Made by a program: the position numbers and the translations under genes. From Sphingobium sp. SCG-1 (GTDB taxonomy: Bacteria > Pseudomonadota > Alphaproteobacteria > Sphingomonadales > Sphingomonadaceae), in assembly GCF_002953135.1 (NCBI RefSeq), contig NZ_CP026372.1, positions 2,046,001 through 2,110,000 of the forward strand: a stretch of 64,000 nucleotides of DNA, written 5' to 3'. Below, piece by piece: positions 9,457 through 16,976 of the stretch. Under the pieces are notes generated by a model. It was not told where the DNA came from, ran no database searches, and saw only the letters and a program-made list of their open reading frames with translations. Each line of letters starts with the position of its first letter. The first letter of the stretch is position 1.

Positions 9457-9560
9457 TTCCCGTTCGGGCGTCAACTTCACAGTACGGAACCCTATTTCGC
9501 TGACGATAACTCCCGCCACGATCAGCGCCGCCCCAATCAAGGCTGAACCTGGAAGCCGCT
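9455..9560 (-). pseudogene. Remnant of a DMT/EamA-type transporter C-terminus
   Basis: Read on the minus strand from about 9560 the sequence gives LPGSALIGAALIVAGVIVSE followed by IGFRTVKLTPERES. The phrase (A)LIGAALIVAGVIVSE is the usual last transmembrane helix of drug/metabolite (EamA) transporters, where a small residue pattern GxxLIxxGV closes the tenth helix. There is no start codon in reach and the upstream sequence does not continue as a transporter. The frame has no stop before it runs into proC. This is best read as a gene fragment left by a deletion; a chance match of a short hydrophobic stretch remains possible. Confidence 0.45.
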
Positions 9561-9822
9561 AGGACCGATGCAGGTGAACAGCTGGTTTGGAGCGCATGCG
9601 CAAAGGCCAAGGGTGAGCGAATCGTGCCGCCCACGGTGCTTCGCGAAATCGACGAGCCTAAACATGATGGAGATGACGACAGCCTGCGCGGACAGCTATT
9701 CCCGAACTTCCGCAGACCGCTCTGTGGAGTTCACAGCGCCCGGGCGGCGGATGGCCGCCGGCTCCTAGCTCGAAAGCGGCAGAGCAGACGACCTTACGAA
9801 AGAGTTTAAGAAACGAGGCGCG
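9457..9822. other. Gap of 366 bp between proC and the aldo/keto reductase, degraded
   Basis: Apart from the transporter fragment at its left end, no gene is supported. Open frames on the plus strand (9568-9768 and 9624-9809) have no ribosome site and no recognisable protein pattern. A short inverted repeat CGGCGG/CCGCCG (9745-9760, ATGG loop) is present but has no T-run on either side. The stretch looks like scar sequence. Confidence 0.6.
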
Positions 9823-10857
9823 TTATCCGGCTGCTCGCTCCGCTACCGGTCGGCGTCGCAGCGATGGCGTGGCTAACGAAGGCGGAACATAGGCTGCGCC
9901 CTCCAACGGAGCGACATCGGTCCCCGGCGGTACGATCACGTCGATCTTGTCGAGTATCTCGTCGCTCAGCACCACCTCTATTCCCGCCAGATAGCTGTCG
10001 AGCTGCTCGGGCGTGCGGGGCCCCATGATGGCTGACGTAATAGCAGGATGCGCCACGACGAAGGCGACCGCCATGTGGATCAGCGAAATGCCGGCGCTCT
10101 CGGCGAGCGGGATGAGTTGCTCCACTTTATCGAGACTGGCTTCGTCGCTCATCGCAGTCGGGAAATATTTCGCGCGCATGCTGTCAGGTGTTTTCTCGCC
10201 CTGGCGATACTTGCCCGTAAGCATCCCTTTTGCCAGCGGGCTCCAAGACATAACACCCATGCCAAACCGCTGGCACGCGGGCAGGACGTCGCGCTCAATT
10301 GCGCGATTGAGGATCGAGTAGGGCGGCTGTTCGGTACGGAAACGCGCAAGACCACGACGCTCGGCGACCCACTGCGCGTCCACGATGTCAGCAGCGGGGA
10401 AAGTCGATGCGCCGATGGCGCGCACCTTTCCTTCGCGCATCAGGTCCGATAGCACCGACAATGTCTCCTCAATATCGGTATCCGGGACAGGACGGTGAAG
10501 TTGATAGACGTCAATATAGTCGGTCTGCAGCCGCCGCAGCGAGTTTTCGACTGCCCGCGTCAGCCAGCGCCGCGATCCGCCGCGATCGTTCGGATCATCG
10601 CTCATGGGCTGATACGCCTTGGTGGCGAGTACCACGCTGTCTCTTCGCCCCTTAAGCGCCTTCCCAACGATCTCTTCTGATTCGCCGCGGCTGTAAGCGT
10701 CGGCAGTGTCCACAAAGTTGATGCCCGTATCGAGCGCCTTGTGAACCATACGGGCGCACTCGTCATGATCTCCATTGGCCATTTTTCCAAACATCATCGC
10801 GCCCAGACAGTAGGGGCTGACCTTGATGCCGGTGCGGCCGAGCGGACGATAGTGCAT
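9823..10857 (-). CDS. Aldo/keto reductase
   Basis: A 344-residue NADPH-dependent oxidoreductase with a (beta/alpha)8 barrel. The catalytic tetrad is visible: Asp50 and Tyr55 in FVDTADAYSRGESE, Lys80 in ATKAY and His121 in YQLHRP. The cofactor end is recognisable in IMGPRTPEQLDSYLAG. It belongs to the subgroup of the YghZ/Tas and potassium-channel-beta-like reductases; the natural substrate cannot be predicted. It is transcribed away from a TetR-family gene, and the 118 bp between the two starts hold two palindromes, so it is probably repressed by that regulator. The C-terminal ~20 residues are Arg/Ala-rich, unusual for the family. Confidence 0.93.
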   Translation of the reverse strand: MHYRPLGRTGIKVSPYCLGAMMFGKMANGDHDECARMVHKALDTGINFVDTADAYSRGESEEIVGKALKGRRDSVVLATKAYQPMSDDPNDRGGSRRWLTRAVENSLRRLQTDYIDVYQLHRPVPDTDIEETLSVLSDLMREGKVRAIGASTFPAADIVDAQWVAERRGLARFRTEQPPYSILNRAIERDVLPACQRFGMGVMSWSPLAKGMLTGKYRQGEKTPDSMRAKYFPTAMSDEASLDKVEQLIPLAESAGISLIHMAVAFVVAHPAITSAIMGPRTPEQLDSYLAGIEVVLSDEILDKIDVIVPPGTDVAPLEGAAYVPPSLATPSLRRRPVAERAAG

Positions 10858-10913
10858 GTCAAATCTCCTGATGTGGCTCTGGCAAAATTCCGCCGGATGA
10901 ATTACATCCTCTG

Positions 10914-10934
10914 AAACGGAACATGTGTCCGTTT
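10914..10934. promoter_or_regulatory. Candidate TetR operator 1
   Basis: Inverted repeat with perfect arms AAACGGA and TCCGTTT around a 7-bp centre ACATGTG that is itself nearly symmetrical. It lies in the divergent region between the aldo/keto reductase and the TetR gene. Its centre (10924) is 21 bp, two helical turns, from that of the second palindrome. Confidence 0.7.
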
Positions 10935-10938
10935 ATAT

Positions 10939-10951
10939 GGAACAATGTTCC
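10939..10951. promoter_or_regulatory. Candidate TetR operator 2
   Basis: Palindrome GGAACAATGTTCC (arms GGAACA/TGTTCC around one base), followed by GTTT as in operator 1. It lies 24 bp before the TetR start codon. The half-site GGAACA is shared with operator 1, which supports binding by the same protein. Confidence 0.7.
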
Positions 10952-10975
10952 GTTTAGCAATACGCTCAAGGAATT

Positions 10976-11587
10976 ATGATGGGGCATGACGGCGAAAAAG
11001 GTATAATCGGTGAATTAGGCCCATCGCTTCGGGCTGATGCGCGCCGCAATGTTGATGCGCTGCTGGGAGCCGCGATGGCCGTTTTTACCGAATTGGGTGT
11101 CGATGCACCAATGCGGACGGTTGCGACGAAGGCGGGGGTCGGCGTCGGCACGCTTTATCGTCACTTTCCGCAACGATCGGACCTTATAAAAGCTATTATC
11201 CGCCGCGAAGTCGATGCTTTGGTGGAAGCGGCCTCCAGCTTGGCCGAGGAATCGGGACCGAGCGAAGCGCTTGCGTCGTGGATGAACCGCCTCGTTGATT
11301 TTGTCGCCACCAAACGTGGGTTGGGACCGGCTCTCCACTCTGGCGATCCCGCCTATCAGTCGCTTCCAGATTTCGTCTTCGGTCAGATCACGCCGGCATT
11401 GGGTGGGCTGCTCAACGCAGCGATGCACAGTGGGGTAATACGGTGCGATGTGAACGCCACCGACCTTTTGAACGCGGCCCTGCGTCTCGCAACGCCCGCG
11501 AGTAACGGCGAAATCGATCATGCTAAGCGCATGGTTTCTCTTCTTATCGATGGTCTGCACCGTCGAGCGGACCTTCCGGACACTTGA
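10976..11587 (+). CDS. TetR/AcrR family transcriptional regulator
   Basis: A 203-residue regulator. Residues 18-65 form the TetR DNA-binding domain: ARRNVDALLGAAMAVFTELG, then MRTVATKAGVGVGTLYRHFP, which is the classic helix-turn-helix with the GTLYRHF recognition end. The C-terminal half is a helical ligand-binding domain without a recognisable ligand type. Two in-frame ATG codons stand together (10976 and 10979); the first is preceded by CAAGGA. It is divergent from the aldo/keto reductase, with two palindromes in between, so autoregulation and repression of the reductase is the likely wiring. Nothing indicates the inducer. Confidence 0.93.
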   Translation: MMGHDGEKGIIGELGPSLRADARRNVDALLGAAMAVFTELGVDAPMRTVATKAGVGVGTLYRHFPQRSDLIKAIIRREVDALVEAASSLAEESGPSEALASWMNRLVDFVATKRGLGPALHSGDPAYQSLPDFVFGQITPALGGLLNAAMHSGVIRCDVNATDLLNAALRLATPASNGEIDHAKRMVSLLIDGLHRRADLPDT

Positions 11588-11813
11588 GCCTGACCACAAT
11601 CGGAGCCTGAGGTACAAGCGTTTCAAGTCGATTGAGTGTTTTCGAGGCGGCGGCCTCAAGACCTGCGGCTTACTGTGAGCTGTTCCCAGGGTATGGTGCC
11701 CGGTGTATGTCCCAGTCTCGACCCCCGCCCGTGTGCAGTGCAAGGGATAGCAGCTAAGGCGAGTCCAGGACTGATGGGCGATACGGCATGGCCCAGTCCA
11801 ACGGGCAGGCTGA

Positions 11814-11918
11814 AGCCATTCTGCTATCCACCCATATGAGGGGATTGATGGACGGATTGTTCACGATGCGGCTGACCTCGCCGATGAACAGGGTGTGAGT
11901 CGCGACCAAAGCCAATGC
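11814..11918 (-). pseudogene. Remnant of a flavin reductase (FMN-binding split-barrel type)
   Basis: The minus strand reads ALALVATHTLFIGEVSRI and then NPSINPLIWVDSRMA. The HTLFIGEV phrase followed some 15 residues later by PLI(W/Y) is the C-terminal pattern of NAD(P)H:FMN oxidoreductases that serve two-component monooxygenases. The frame continues for only about 60 codons and no N-terminal half is found upstream or in other frames. It is therefore a fragment of a lost gene. The assignment rests on one short motif. Confidence 0.45.
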
Positions 11919-12287
11919 CCCGCAGCAAGCGTTCCCCAATAGCATTGGCAGCCTGATAACATTATATCAGATGCAGGTACGTTATGAGTTGCGGATGACG
12001 AGCAGGTAAATAGCGAACTGAGAACCTGAAACCATCGCCCTCGACGCCATTTACAGGACGTTTGACTAGTGAGTTGAGCGCGACTTGCCACCCGATATCG
12101 AGAGCGACGCGCTGGGCGGCCAACATGATTGACGTTACCGCCGAACTGCGCGCTGGGGAGACCGATGTCGCATGGGAGCGGGCATAGCTCGCAGCCTACT
12201 GCTGCCTGCCAGGCTGGTCCGTAGGCAGACGTCTCCGCCAGAACTTGCCCCCAAGCTCATAAACGGCAGGTCGCCTCATAAAAACCG

Positions 12288-12324
12288 CTTGAGAATACTC
12301 CTTCACCTTGAGGATACTCTTCAC
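12288..12324. repeat. Imperfect tandem repeat, two units of 18-19 bp
   Basis: Unit 1 CTTGAGAATACTCCTTCAC (12288-12306) and unit 2 CTTGAGGATACTCTTCAC (12307-12324) are adjacent and differ by one substitution and one indel. It lies in otherwise degraded sequence outside attL. Function unknown. Confidence 0.55.
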
Positions 12325-12514
12325 GATGCAGACATCGAAGGTTCTTCAAGATGTCGAGCGCCCTTGAACCAACGCAGAGGTAACTTTCTCGGCTGATGAG
12401 CATATGCCTCAGCGTCTTCGCCTGGCGACTGAGTCACTGTCTCGGCGCTAATCGAGTTTAGCTCTACAACATCCCCTTGCGAGGAATATGGCTCTTCAAG
12501 CCAGCCGGGCAACC

Positions 12515-12565
12515 CTTGAGCTCAAGCAGTAAATGCCCAAAGGCTAGAGATACGCTTGAGCTCAA
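12515..12565. repeat. Paired palindromes TTGAGCTCAA, 40 bp apart
   Basis: CTTGAGCTCAAG at 12515-12526 and CTTGAGCTCAA at 12555-12565 have the same 10-bp palindromic core, with centres exactly 40 bp apart (close to four helical turns). They sit about 60 bp outside the left attachment site. Spacing and symmetry suggest a protein-binding pair, but no gene for it is apparent. Confidence 0.5.
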
Positions 12566-12625
12566 AATTCAGTCCCGGCTGACCAAATCAGGACACCATA
12601 TAAGTGGCTATTTTCTGCTCGAAAA

Positions 12626-12671
12626 TGGTGGACGCACTTGGGCTCGAACCAAGGACCCGCTGATTAAGAGT
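12626..12671. repeat. attL: 46-bp copy of the tRNA-Lys 3' half
   Basis: These 46 bp are identical to 20769-20814, which is tRNA-Lys nucleotides 31-76 including the CCA end. Here the rest of the tRNA is missing, so this is a partial duplicate made by integration of the element whose integrase gene starts 157 bp further on. Identity stops sharply on both sides. Confidence 0.92.
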
Positions 12672-12690
12672 TTTGGAATCATGCCCTTGC

Positions 12691-12814
12691 GCTAGATTGC
12701 TCTAGCTTGTTCTAGCAGACGTAACCATTGATATTGCGCTGTTTTCGCCCTTGCTTTTTTGTGGTTCCTTGTCGTAGCTGTAAGCTCCTTGCTAGAAATA
12801 TGCTAGAATCTAGC
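12691..12814. promoter_or_regulatory. Cluster of GCTAGA/TCTAGC sites, candidate integrase arm sites (left)
   Basis: Six copies of GCTAGA or its complement TCTAGC lie between attL and the integrase start: 12691, 12701, 12711, 12791, 12802 and 12809. The pair at 12791-12807 reads GCTAGAAATATGCTAGA and recurs with one change at 20683-20699, inside the right end of the element. Directly repeated sites at both ends next to the core are typical of arm-type binding sites of tyrosine integrases or of their excisionase. The nearest pair also overlaps the likely integrase promoter region. Confidence 0.55.
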
Positions 12815-12828
12815 AGCCAAGGAGCAGT

Positions 12829-14121
12829 ATGGCCAAGATTACTAAGACCTTCGTGGACAAGGTGGCACCGCCCCCCGAGGGCTATGCGGTCCATTGGGAT
12901 GACAGCGTGAAGGGCTACGGTCTGCGCGTCTCCGAGCAGGGCAAGCGGGTGTTCATCGTCATGGGACGGGTCGCCGGTAAGTCGATCCAGTTCACGCTCG
13001 GCCCATACGGCACGCTCACCGAGGACGCCGCACGCAAGCGGGCGCAGAAGGTGTTGCAGGACATGCGCGAGGGGATCGACCCGCGCGCTGTGGTCAAGGC
13101 AGACGCCGCCATGAAGGTCAGCCTTCAAGACGTGCTTGAGGCGTATGTCGGTCGTCCGGGCAAGATGAAGGACAGCACTGCGCGCGAGTATCGCCGCCAT
13201 GTAGAGAAGACCTTCGCCAAGTGGGCACCGCTGCCCCTCGCCAGCATCACCCGTGACATGGTGAAGGAGCGCCATGCTGCGCTGGTGAAGGGCGGTCTTG
13301 AGGGCAAGAAAGCTGCGCCTGCGAGCGCCAATGCCGCCTTCGTTACGCTCCGCATCCTGATCCGCTTCGCGATAGACGAATACCGGCAGGCAGACGGGAA
13401 GCCGCTAATCAGCGACAATCCAGTGGACGCGCTCAAGCACCATTGGGCCAAGCTGGGCACGCGCACCGAGCGGTATATCGACAAGCGCAAGATCGGCGCG
13501 GTCTGGAACCGGCTGCACGAGATGCGCGGCGAGGTGCAGGGTTACGAGGCGCTGGCCTCGGTGGACCTGACCATTTTCGGACTGCTGACCGGCGCGCGCC
13601 GGGATGAGATGGCGACGTTAACGTGGGATCGCGTGAACATTGATGACCACGACCCGTCGAACTGCTGGTGGCATCTGGACGACCGCAAGCGCGGCGATCC
13701 GCTTTGGCTTCCGCTCAGCAGTCAGGCCGTCGCGCTGCTCAAGTCGCGCCCGCGCCTCAAACTGGAGGACGGCAAGGAAAGCCCATTCGTGTTCCCATCA
13801 TGGGGCAAAACCGGCCGCATAATGGACGCGCGCGCTCCGATGGAGACGATTGGCGAGATCGCTGGGAAACACCTTTCCCTCCACGACCTCCGCCGCACGT
13901 TCACAAACATCGCAATGCGCGAATGCCTCATTGAGAAGTTCCGCACGGACCTCCTGACTGGCCACAAGCCTGCGTCCGATGACGTTACCTCGCGCTCCTA
14001 CTTGGACCTGGCTCGCCTCGATTGGCTCACGCCCGAGGTGCAGAAGGTCGGCGACTGGATCGAGCAGCAGGCAGCTATCGCAGCCAGCAGGAACGTGGTG
14101 CCGTTGCACGCCGCAGGGTGA
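12829..14121 (+). CDS. Tyrosine-type site-specific integrase
   Basis: A 430-residue recombinase that should integrate and excise the surrounding element at tRNA-Lys. Residues 1-85 form the arm-binding domain of P4-type integrases (KVAPPPEGYAVHWDDSVKGY, GLRVSEQGKRVFIV, LGPYGTLTEDAARKRAQ). Residues 97-190 are the core-binding domain. Catalytic residues are in place: Arg257 in LTGARRDEM, Lys287 in DDRKRGDP, His352 and Arg355 in LHDLRRTF, His379 in LTGHKP and Tyr391 in SRSYLDL. The ribosome site AAGGAG lies 7 bp before the ATG. The gene is close to the left end, away from the tRNA, and reads into the element. A strong terminator follows at 14407-14451. Confidence 0.96.
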   Translation: MAKITKTFVDKVAPPPEGYAVHWDDSVKGYGLRVSEQGKRVFIVMGRVAGKSIQFTLGPYGTLTEDAARKRAQKVLQDMREGIDPRAVVKADAAMKVSLQDVLEAYVGRPGKMKDSTAREYRRHVEKTFAKWAPLPLASITRDMVKERHAALVKGGLEGKKAAPASANAAFVTLRILIRFAIDEYRQADGKPLISDNPVDALKHHWAKLGTRTERYIDKRKIGAVWNRLHEMRGEVQGYEALASVDLTIFGLLTGARRDEMATLTWDRVNIDDHDPSNCWWHLDDRKRGDPLWLPLSSQAVALLKSRPRLKLEDGKESPFVFPSWGKTGRIMDARAPMETIGEIAGKHLSLHDLRRTFTNIAMRECLIEKFRTDLLTGHKPASDDVTSRSYLDLARLDWLTPEVQKVGDWIEQQAAIAASRNVVPLHAAG

Positions 14122-14491
14122 TGCACGCGGTAGGCCGCGCAGCCTCGCGCACAGGGGTGAGGCCGGGGTCGCTGCCGGGTTAGGGGCGGCCCAGTACCGA
14201 TCGTGCCCCACGCCGCCTTACAGCGAGGCTGGTCTTGGTCGGTCAAATCGAACTATCCTGAGCAAATCGGTCCTAGCCGGCGAATGTCAAATCGCCCCCT
14301 GATCGGTTTACGGATTAAAAATCTGCCGTTGCTTTTCTTGGTCGAATCGACTTATCAAGCGAACACCCACAGCCAGACGCTCGCACCGAGCGTTGGAAAC
14401 AGCCGCAAGGCAGGCGTTGATGAAGCAATCGCTCATCCGTCTGCCTTTTTTATTGGCATTCGCGGATCGAGCTTCTGAGTGGAGAAGTTCA
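14122..14491. other. 370 bp after the integrase without a supported gene
   Basis: The stretch holds the integrase 3' region and its terminator. Open frames in it (for example from an ATG at 14393) run through the terminator hairpin and are not credible from those starts. A small RNA ending at the terminator is possible but no promoter was recognised. Confidence 0.55.
14407..14451 (+). terminator. Intrinsic terminator behind the integrase
   Basis: Stem AAGGCAGGCG plus GATGA pairs with TCATC plus CGTCTGCCTT around the 9-nt loop AGCAATCGC, with one G-T pair and a TT bulge, followed by a T-run (14446-14451). Confidence 0.8.
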
Positions 14492-14674
14492 GTGAAAGAA
14501 GCGCAATCGAAAATAGAGTCGGTCGTAGTGACGGTTGAGCAATCGTTTGCAATGGAAGAAGACGACTCGATCTACGTATTTATGACCACACCGCTGCCAT
14601 GGACGGGGAACCGAGAAGCTATAGTCTCGTTCTGGCGGAAATCTTCGCCTCCTCCTTGGGTAAAGGCAGCGTAA
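14492..14674 (+). CDS. Small protein of unknown function
   Basis: A possible 60-residue protein starting with GTG at 14492. The choice of start rests on GGAGAAG four bases upstream, one of the better ribosome sites in the element; an in-frame ATG further upstream (14393) is rejected because its first codons would be the integrase terminator hairpin. The sequence has a mixed, protein-like composition (KIESVVVTVEQSFAMEEDDS, TTPLPWTGNREAIVSFW) with no known motif. It lies between the integrase terminator and the HTH gene, a place often held by regulators in satellites. It may be spurious. Confidence 0.4.
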   Translation: MKEAQSKIESVVVTVEQSFAMEEDDSIYVFMTTPLPWTGNREAIVSFWRKSSPPPWVKAA

Positions 14675-14817
14675 TTTTATCCAACACTGGCGCTTTTGTT
14701 TGCGCTATAACTAGCTTGCTGGCCCGCTACTATCCTTGATAGGGCGGGCCGGTTGCCTATCGGCTCCACAGTGGAGTGTTCACCCCGGCGCTAGGTTGCA
14801 GCGCGTGGAGTTGAACC

Positions 14818-15072
14818 ATGAGCGAAATGACTTTCGACCAGCTCTGCGAGCTGTTCGCCTACGTCCCGCAGCGCCGCCCGCTCGACACAAAGGAGACCGC
14901 CGCGCTCCTTGGCGTGCACTTCAATACACTTGAGCAGTATCGCTTCCGAGGCGAAGGGCCGCGCTTCTTCTCCCCGCCCGGCACGCGCCGCGTCTGGTAC
15001 GCGGAACTCGACGTGCTGCGCTGGCTCGCCTCCGGGGCGAAGCAGAGCACCAGCGAACAGGCTGCGGCCTAA
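14818..15072 (+). CDS. Small helix-turn-helix protein, AlpA/excisionase-like
   Basis: An 84-residue DNA-binding protein. Residues 22-70 form a winged helix-turn-helix of the MerR/AlpA type: LDTKETAALLGVHFNTLEQY, then RFRGEGPRFFSPPGTRRVWY and a closing helix DVLRWLASG. Such proteins act as excision directionality factors and as activators of integrase or replication genes in P4-like and PICI-type elements. The ATG is preceded by GTGGAG. It is followed by a perfect hairpin and then the primase-like gene. Whether it regulates, excises or both cannot be told from sequence. Confidence 0.8.
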   Translation: MSEMTFDQLCELFAYVPQRRPLDTKETAALLGVHFNTLEQYRFRGEGPRFFSPPGTRRVWYAELDVLRWLASGAKQSTSEQAAA

Positions 15073-15090
15073 TCCCATCCCGTCATGAAA

Positions 15091-15117
15091 AGCGGCAGGA
15101 GTGCCAATCCTGCCGCT
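15091..15117. terminator. Perfect 10-bp hairpin after the HTH gene
   Basis: Arms AGCGGCAGGA and TCCTGCCGCT around loop GTGCCAA. It is preceded by AAA and has no T-run on the plus strand, but on the minus strand it is followed by TTTTC. It may slow transcription in both directions or protect the HTH message. Confidence 0.5.
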
Positions 15118-15276
15118 GGAGTATCGATGTGAACACCAGCAATTTACTAGCCCCCGCTGAGGGTCCGCAATCCCCGAATGTTTTCCTGCAAAATTCAGCG
15201 CCGCGTAAAAATAGTCGGAGTGTGACTGGCTTGGCCCGCAGATTGACTGGTAGCCCGACCCGGCGGGAGGCTCATC

Positions 15277-16691
15277 ATGGATGACAATGAACGCGAGGCC
15301 ATTGAGGCGTTCCTCGCGCCCACGCCCGCTGAAGCTATGCGACAGGCCGCTTCTCAGGGGGTGCTACCCATGCCACCGGGGTTCGTCGGCTACCTAGCGG
15401 GATACATCTTGCAGCACGCTATCCGACCCGTTCGCGAGGTCGCCGTTGTGGCAGCACTTGGGATCATGGCGGGGCTGGCCGGTCGCGAGTGGACCACGTT
15501 CACGAACAGCGGTCTCAACCTGTATATTGTGCTGGTCGCTCGATCCGCTGTCGGCAAGGAGGCCATGCACACCGGGATCGCTACCGTCATGCGTGCGGTG
15601 GAAGCCCATCACCCGGCCGCACGGGATGCCTTCGACTTCAGCGAATATGCGTCAGGCCCCGCACTCATCAAGGGTATCAACCTTCATCCATGCTTGTTGA
15701 ACATCATGGGCGAGATTGGCCACAAGTTCTTGGCCATGTCGAAGGGCAAGGAGAGCGCGCTTAACAGCCTGCGGAAGACGTTGACCGACCTCTATAGCAA
15801 GTCAGGGTCCAGCGGCATCGTTGGTGGCCTCAGCTACAGCAGCCAGGACAACAACATCCAGTCGGCAGAAGCGGTTGCATATAGTCTGGTTGGCGAGACG
15901 ACGCCGGGGACATTCTATCAGTCTATCACCGATGAGATGATGAGCGATGGTTTCATGTCGCGCTTCCTCGTGATCCAGTATGAGGGCGACCGTCCCCCGG
16001 AGAACCCCGCGCCCCAGCATGTGCCGCCTGTCGAGATGGTCAAATGGCTGGCTGGGATCGCGCAGCACGCCACGACCATGCGGACTCGGCAAGTGTTCTG
16101 TGCAGTGCCGCCACTGCCAGACGCAAAGCAAAGGCTCGACGCGTTCCGTGATGAGTGCGACCGTCATATCAACGAGGCGGGCGATGACGAACGACTGCGC
16201 CAGTTGTGGAGCGGGCGCACCTAAAAGCGCTCAGGGTGACCACACTGCTGGCGGTTGGCGATCAGCCGTTCGCGCCCAAGGTGACACTGGAACAGGTCGA
16301 ATGGGCGATCGCGCTAGTCCGGCACGGCAACGCCGCCTTCCTCAAACGCATCGACGCGGGCGAGGTTGGCGAAGGCACGGCCGGAGGGCGCGAGCGGAAG
16401 GTGATGGATCTTTGCCGGGAGTTCCAATTCCTGCCCCCGGACAAACTGCCGGGCTGGCTGAAGAATGGTAAAGCAATGCAGGACGCGAACATCGTGCCGC
16501 GCCGCTACCTCCAGCAGCGCACTCAGCGCCTCGCCGCATTCGAGGGTCACAAGCTGCGCCATACCCCCGCGCTCAACATGGCGATCAAGACGGCAACCGA
16601 TAACGGCAATCTGATGGAGGTGAAGAAGGACAAGCTAGTTGAGATGTTCAGTTTCCACGGGCAGGGGTATCGCGTGCTTTGCTCGACCTGA
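15277..16691 (+). pseudogene. DUF3987 primase/helicase-like protein, broken by a frameshift
   Basis: Two adjacent frames together make one protein of about 471 residues. The first (15277-16224, 315 residues) has a P-loop-like LVARSAVGKEAMHTG near residue 90 and the segments FSEYASGPALIKG, LYSKSGSSGIVGGLSYSSQD and ETTPGTFYQSITDEMMSDGF that match DUF3987 ATPases of mobile elements. It stops within DDERLRQLW-SGRT. The second frame (to 16691) takes up exactly there with ERAHLKALRVTTLLAVGD, the normal continuation. Loss of one G in the run at about 16208 explains the break. The tail ends in a winged-helix-like segment (NLMEVKKDKLVEMFSFHGQG). The start ATG follows GGGAGG. Such proteins act in element replication; the break may be real, programmed, or a sequencing error. 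Confidence 0.8.
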
Positions 16692-16716
16692 ATGACCACA
16701 GGGCAGGGCTACAGCC

Positions 16717-16929
16717 GGTGGCTTCGTTAGCCGCGCTAGCCACCCCGCCAAGTGGACCTCCCGCTAACATAGCCCGCCGTAGCCCGACCGGCGCTAACGC
16801 CCCAGTCCCGCGAAAATCCTCGGGAAACGTTATATAATACACACTACGTTAGTGCGTTAGTGTAGAGTAGGGTGTCCCAGCCATATTCAGCCGTATTGGG
16901 GTATGTATGGGTATAGGAGGGGCGCTAAC
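16717..16929. repeat. Cluster of six GTTAG(C/T) motifs, candidate iterons
   Basis: GTTAGC or GTTAGT (either strand) occurs at 16726, 16763, 16793, 16848, 16856 and 16924, mostly as CGTTAG. Between them lies an AT-rich patch GTTATATAATAC (16829-16840), and at the left edge a hairpin GGTGGCT/AGCCACC (16717-16744). The cluster directly follows the primase-like gene, where P4-type elements keep origin or control repeats. It may equally be the AbiV promoter: TATAAT is at 16833-16838. Confidence 0.45.
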
Positions 16930-16976
16930 GGCTACTGCGCTACCGCCGCGCTAGGTCGTTGTGGTAATAGTCTGCA

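Larger units (their letters stand above)
11588..12625. other. About 1 kb without intact genes, degraded sequence outside the tRNA-Lys element
   Basis: No open frame here is convincing. It holds what looks like a flavin reductase fragment (11814-11918, minus strand), a possible unrecognised C-terminal fragment on the plus strand ending at a TAG near 12187 (phrase AANMIDVTAELRAGETDVAW), an imperfect tandem repeat of 18-19 bp (12288-12306 and 12307-12324), and two copies of the palindrome TTGAGCTCAA spaced 40 bp. Together these suggest decay of older genes next to the integration site. Confidence 0.6.

Noticed and set aside
11015..11743. 242-codon minus-strand frame opposite the TetR gene
   Set aside because: Shadow frame; the TetR gene on the plus strand has a clear HTH and ribosome site.
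12477..12695. 72-codon plus-strand frame across attL
   Set aside because: It reads through the tRNA fragment and has no protein-like pattern.
14393..14491. ATG start at 14393 for the small protein behind the integrase
   Set aside because: The first codons coincide with the stem and T-run of a strong terminator; a GTG at 14492 with GGAGAAG is better.
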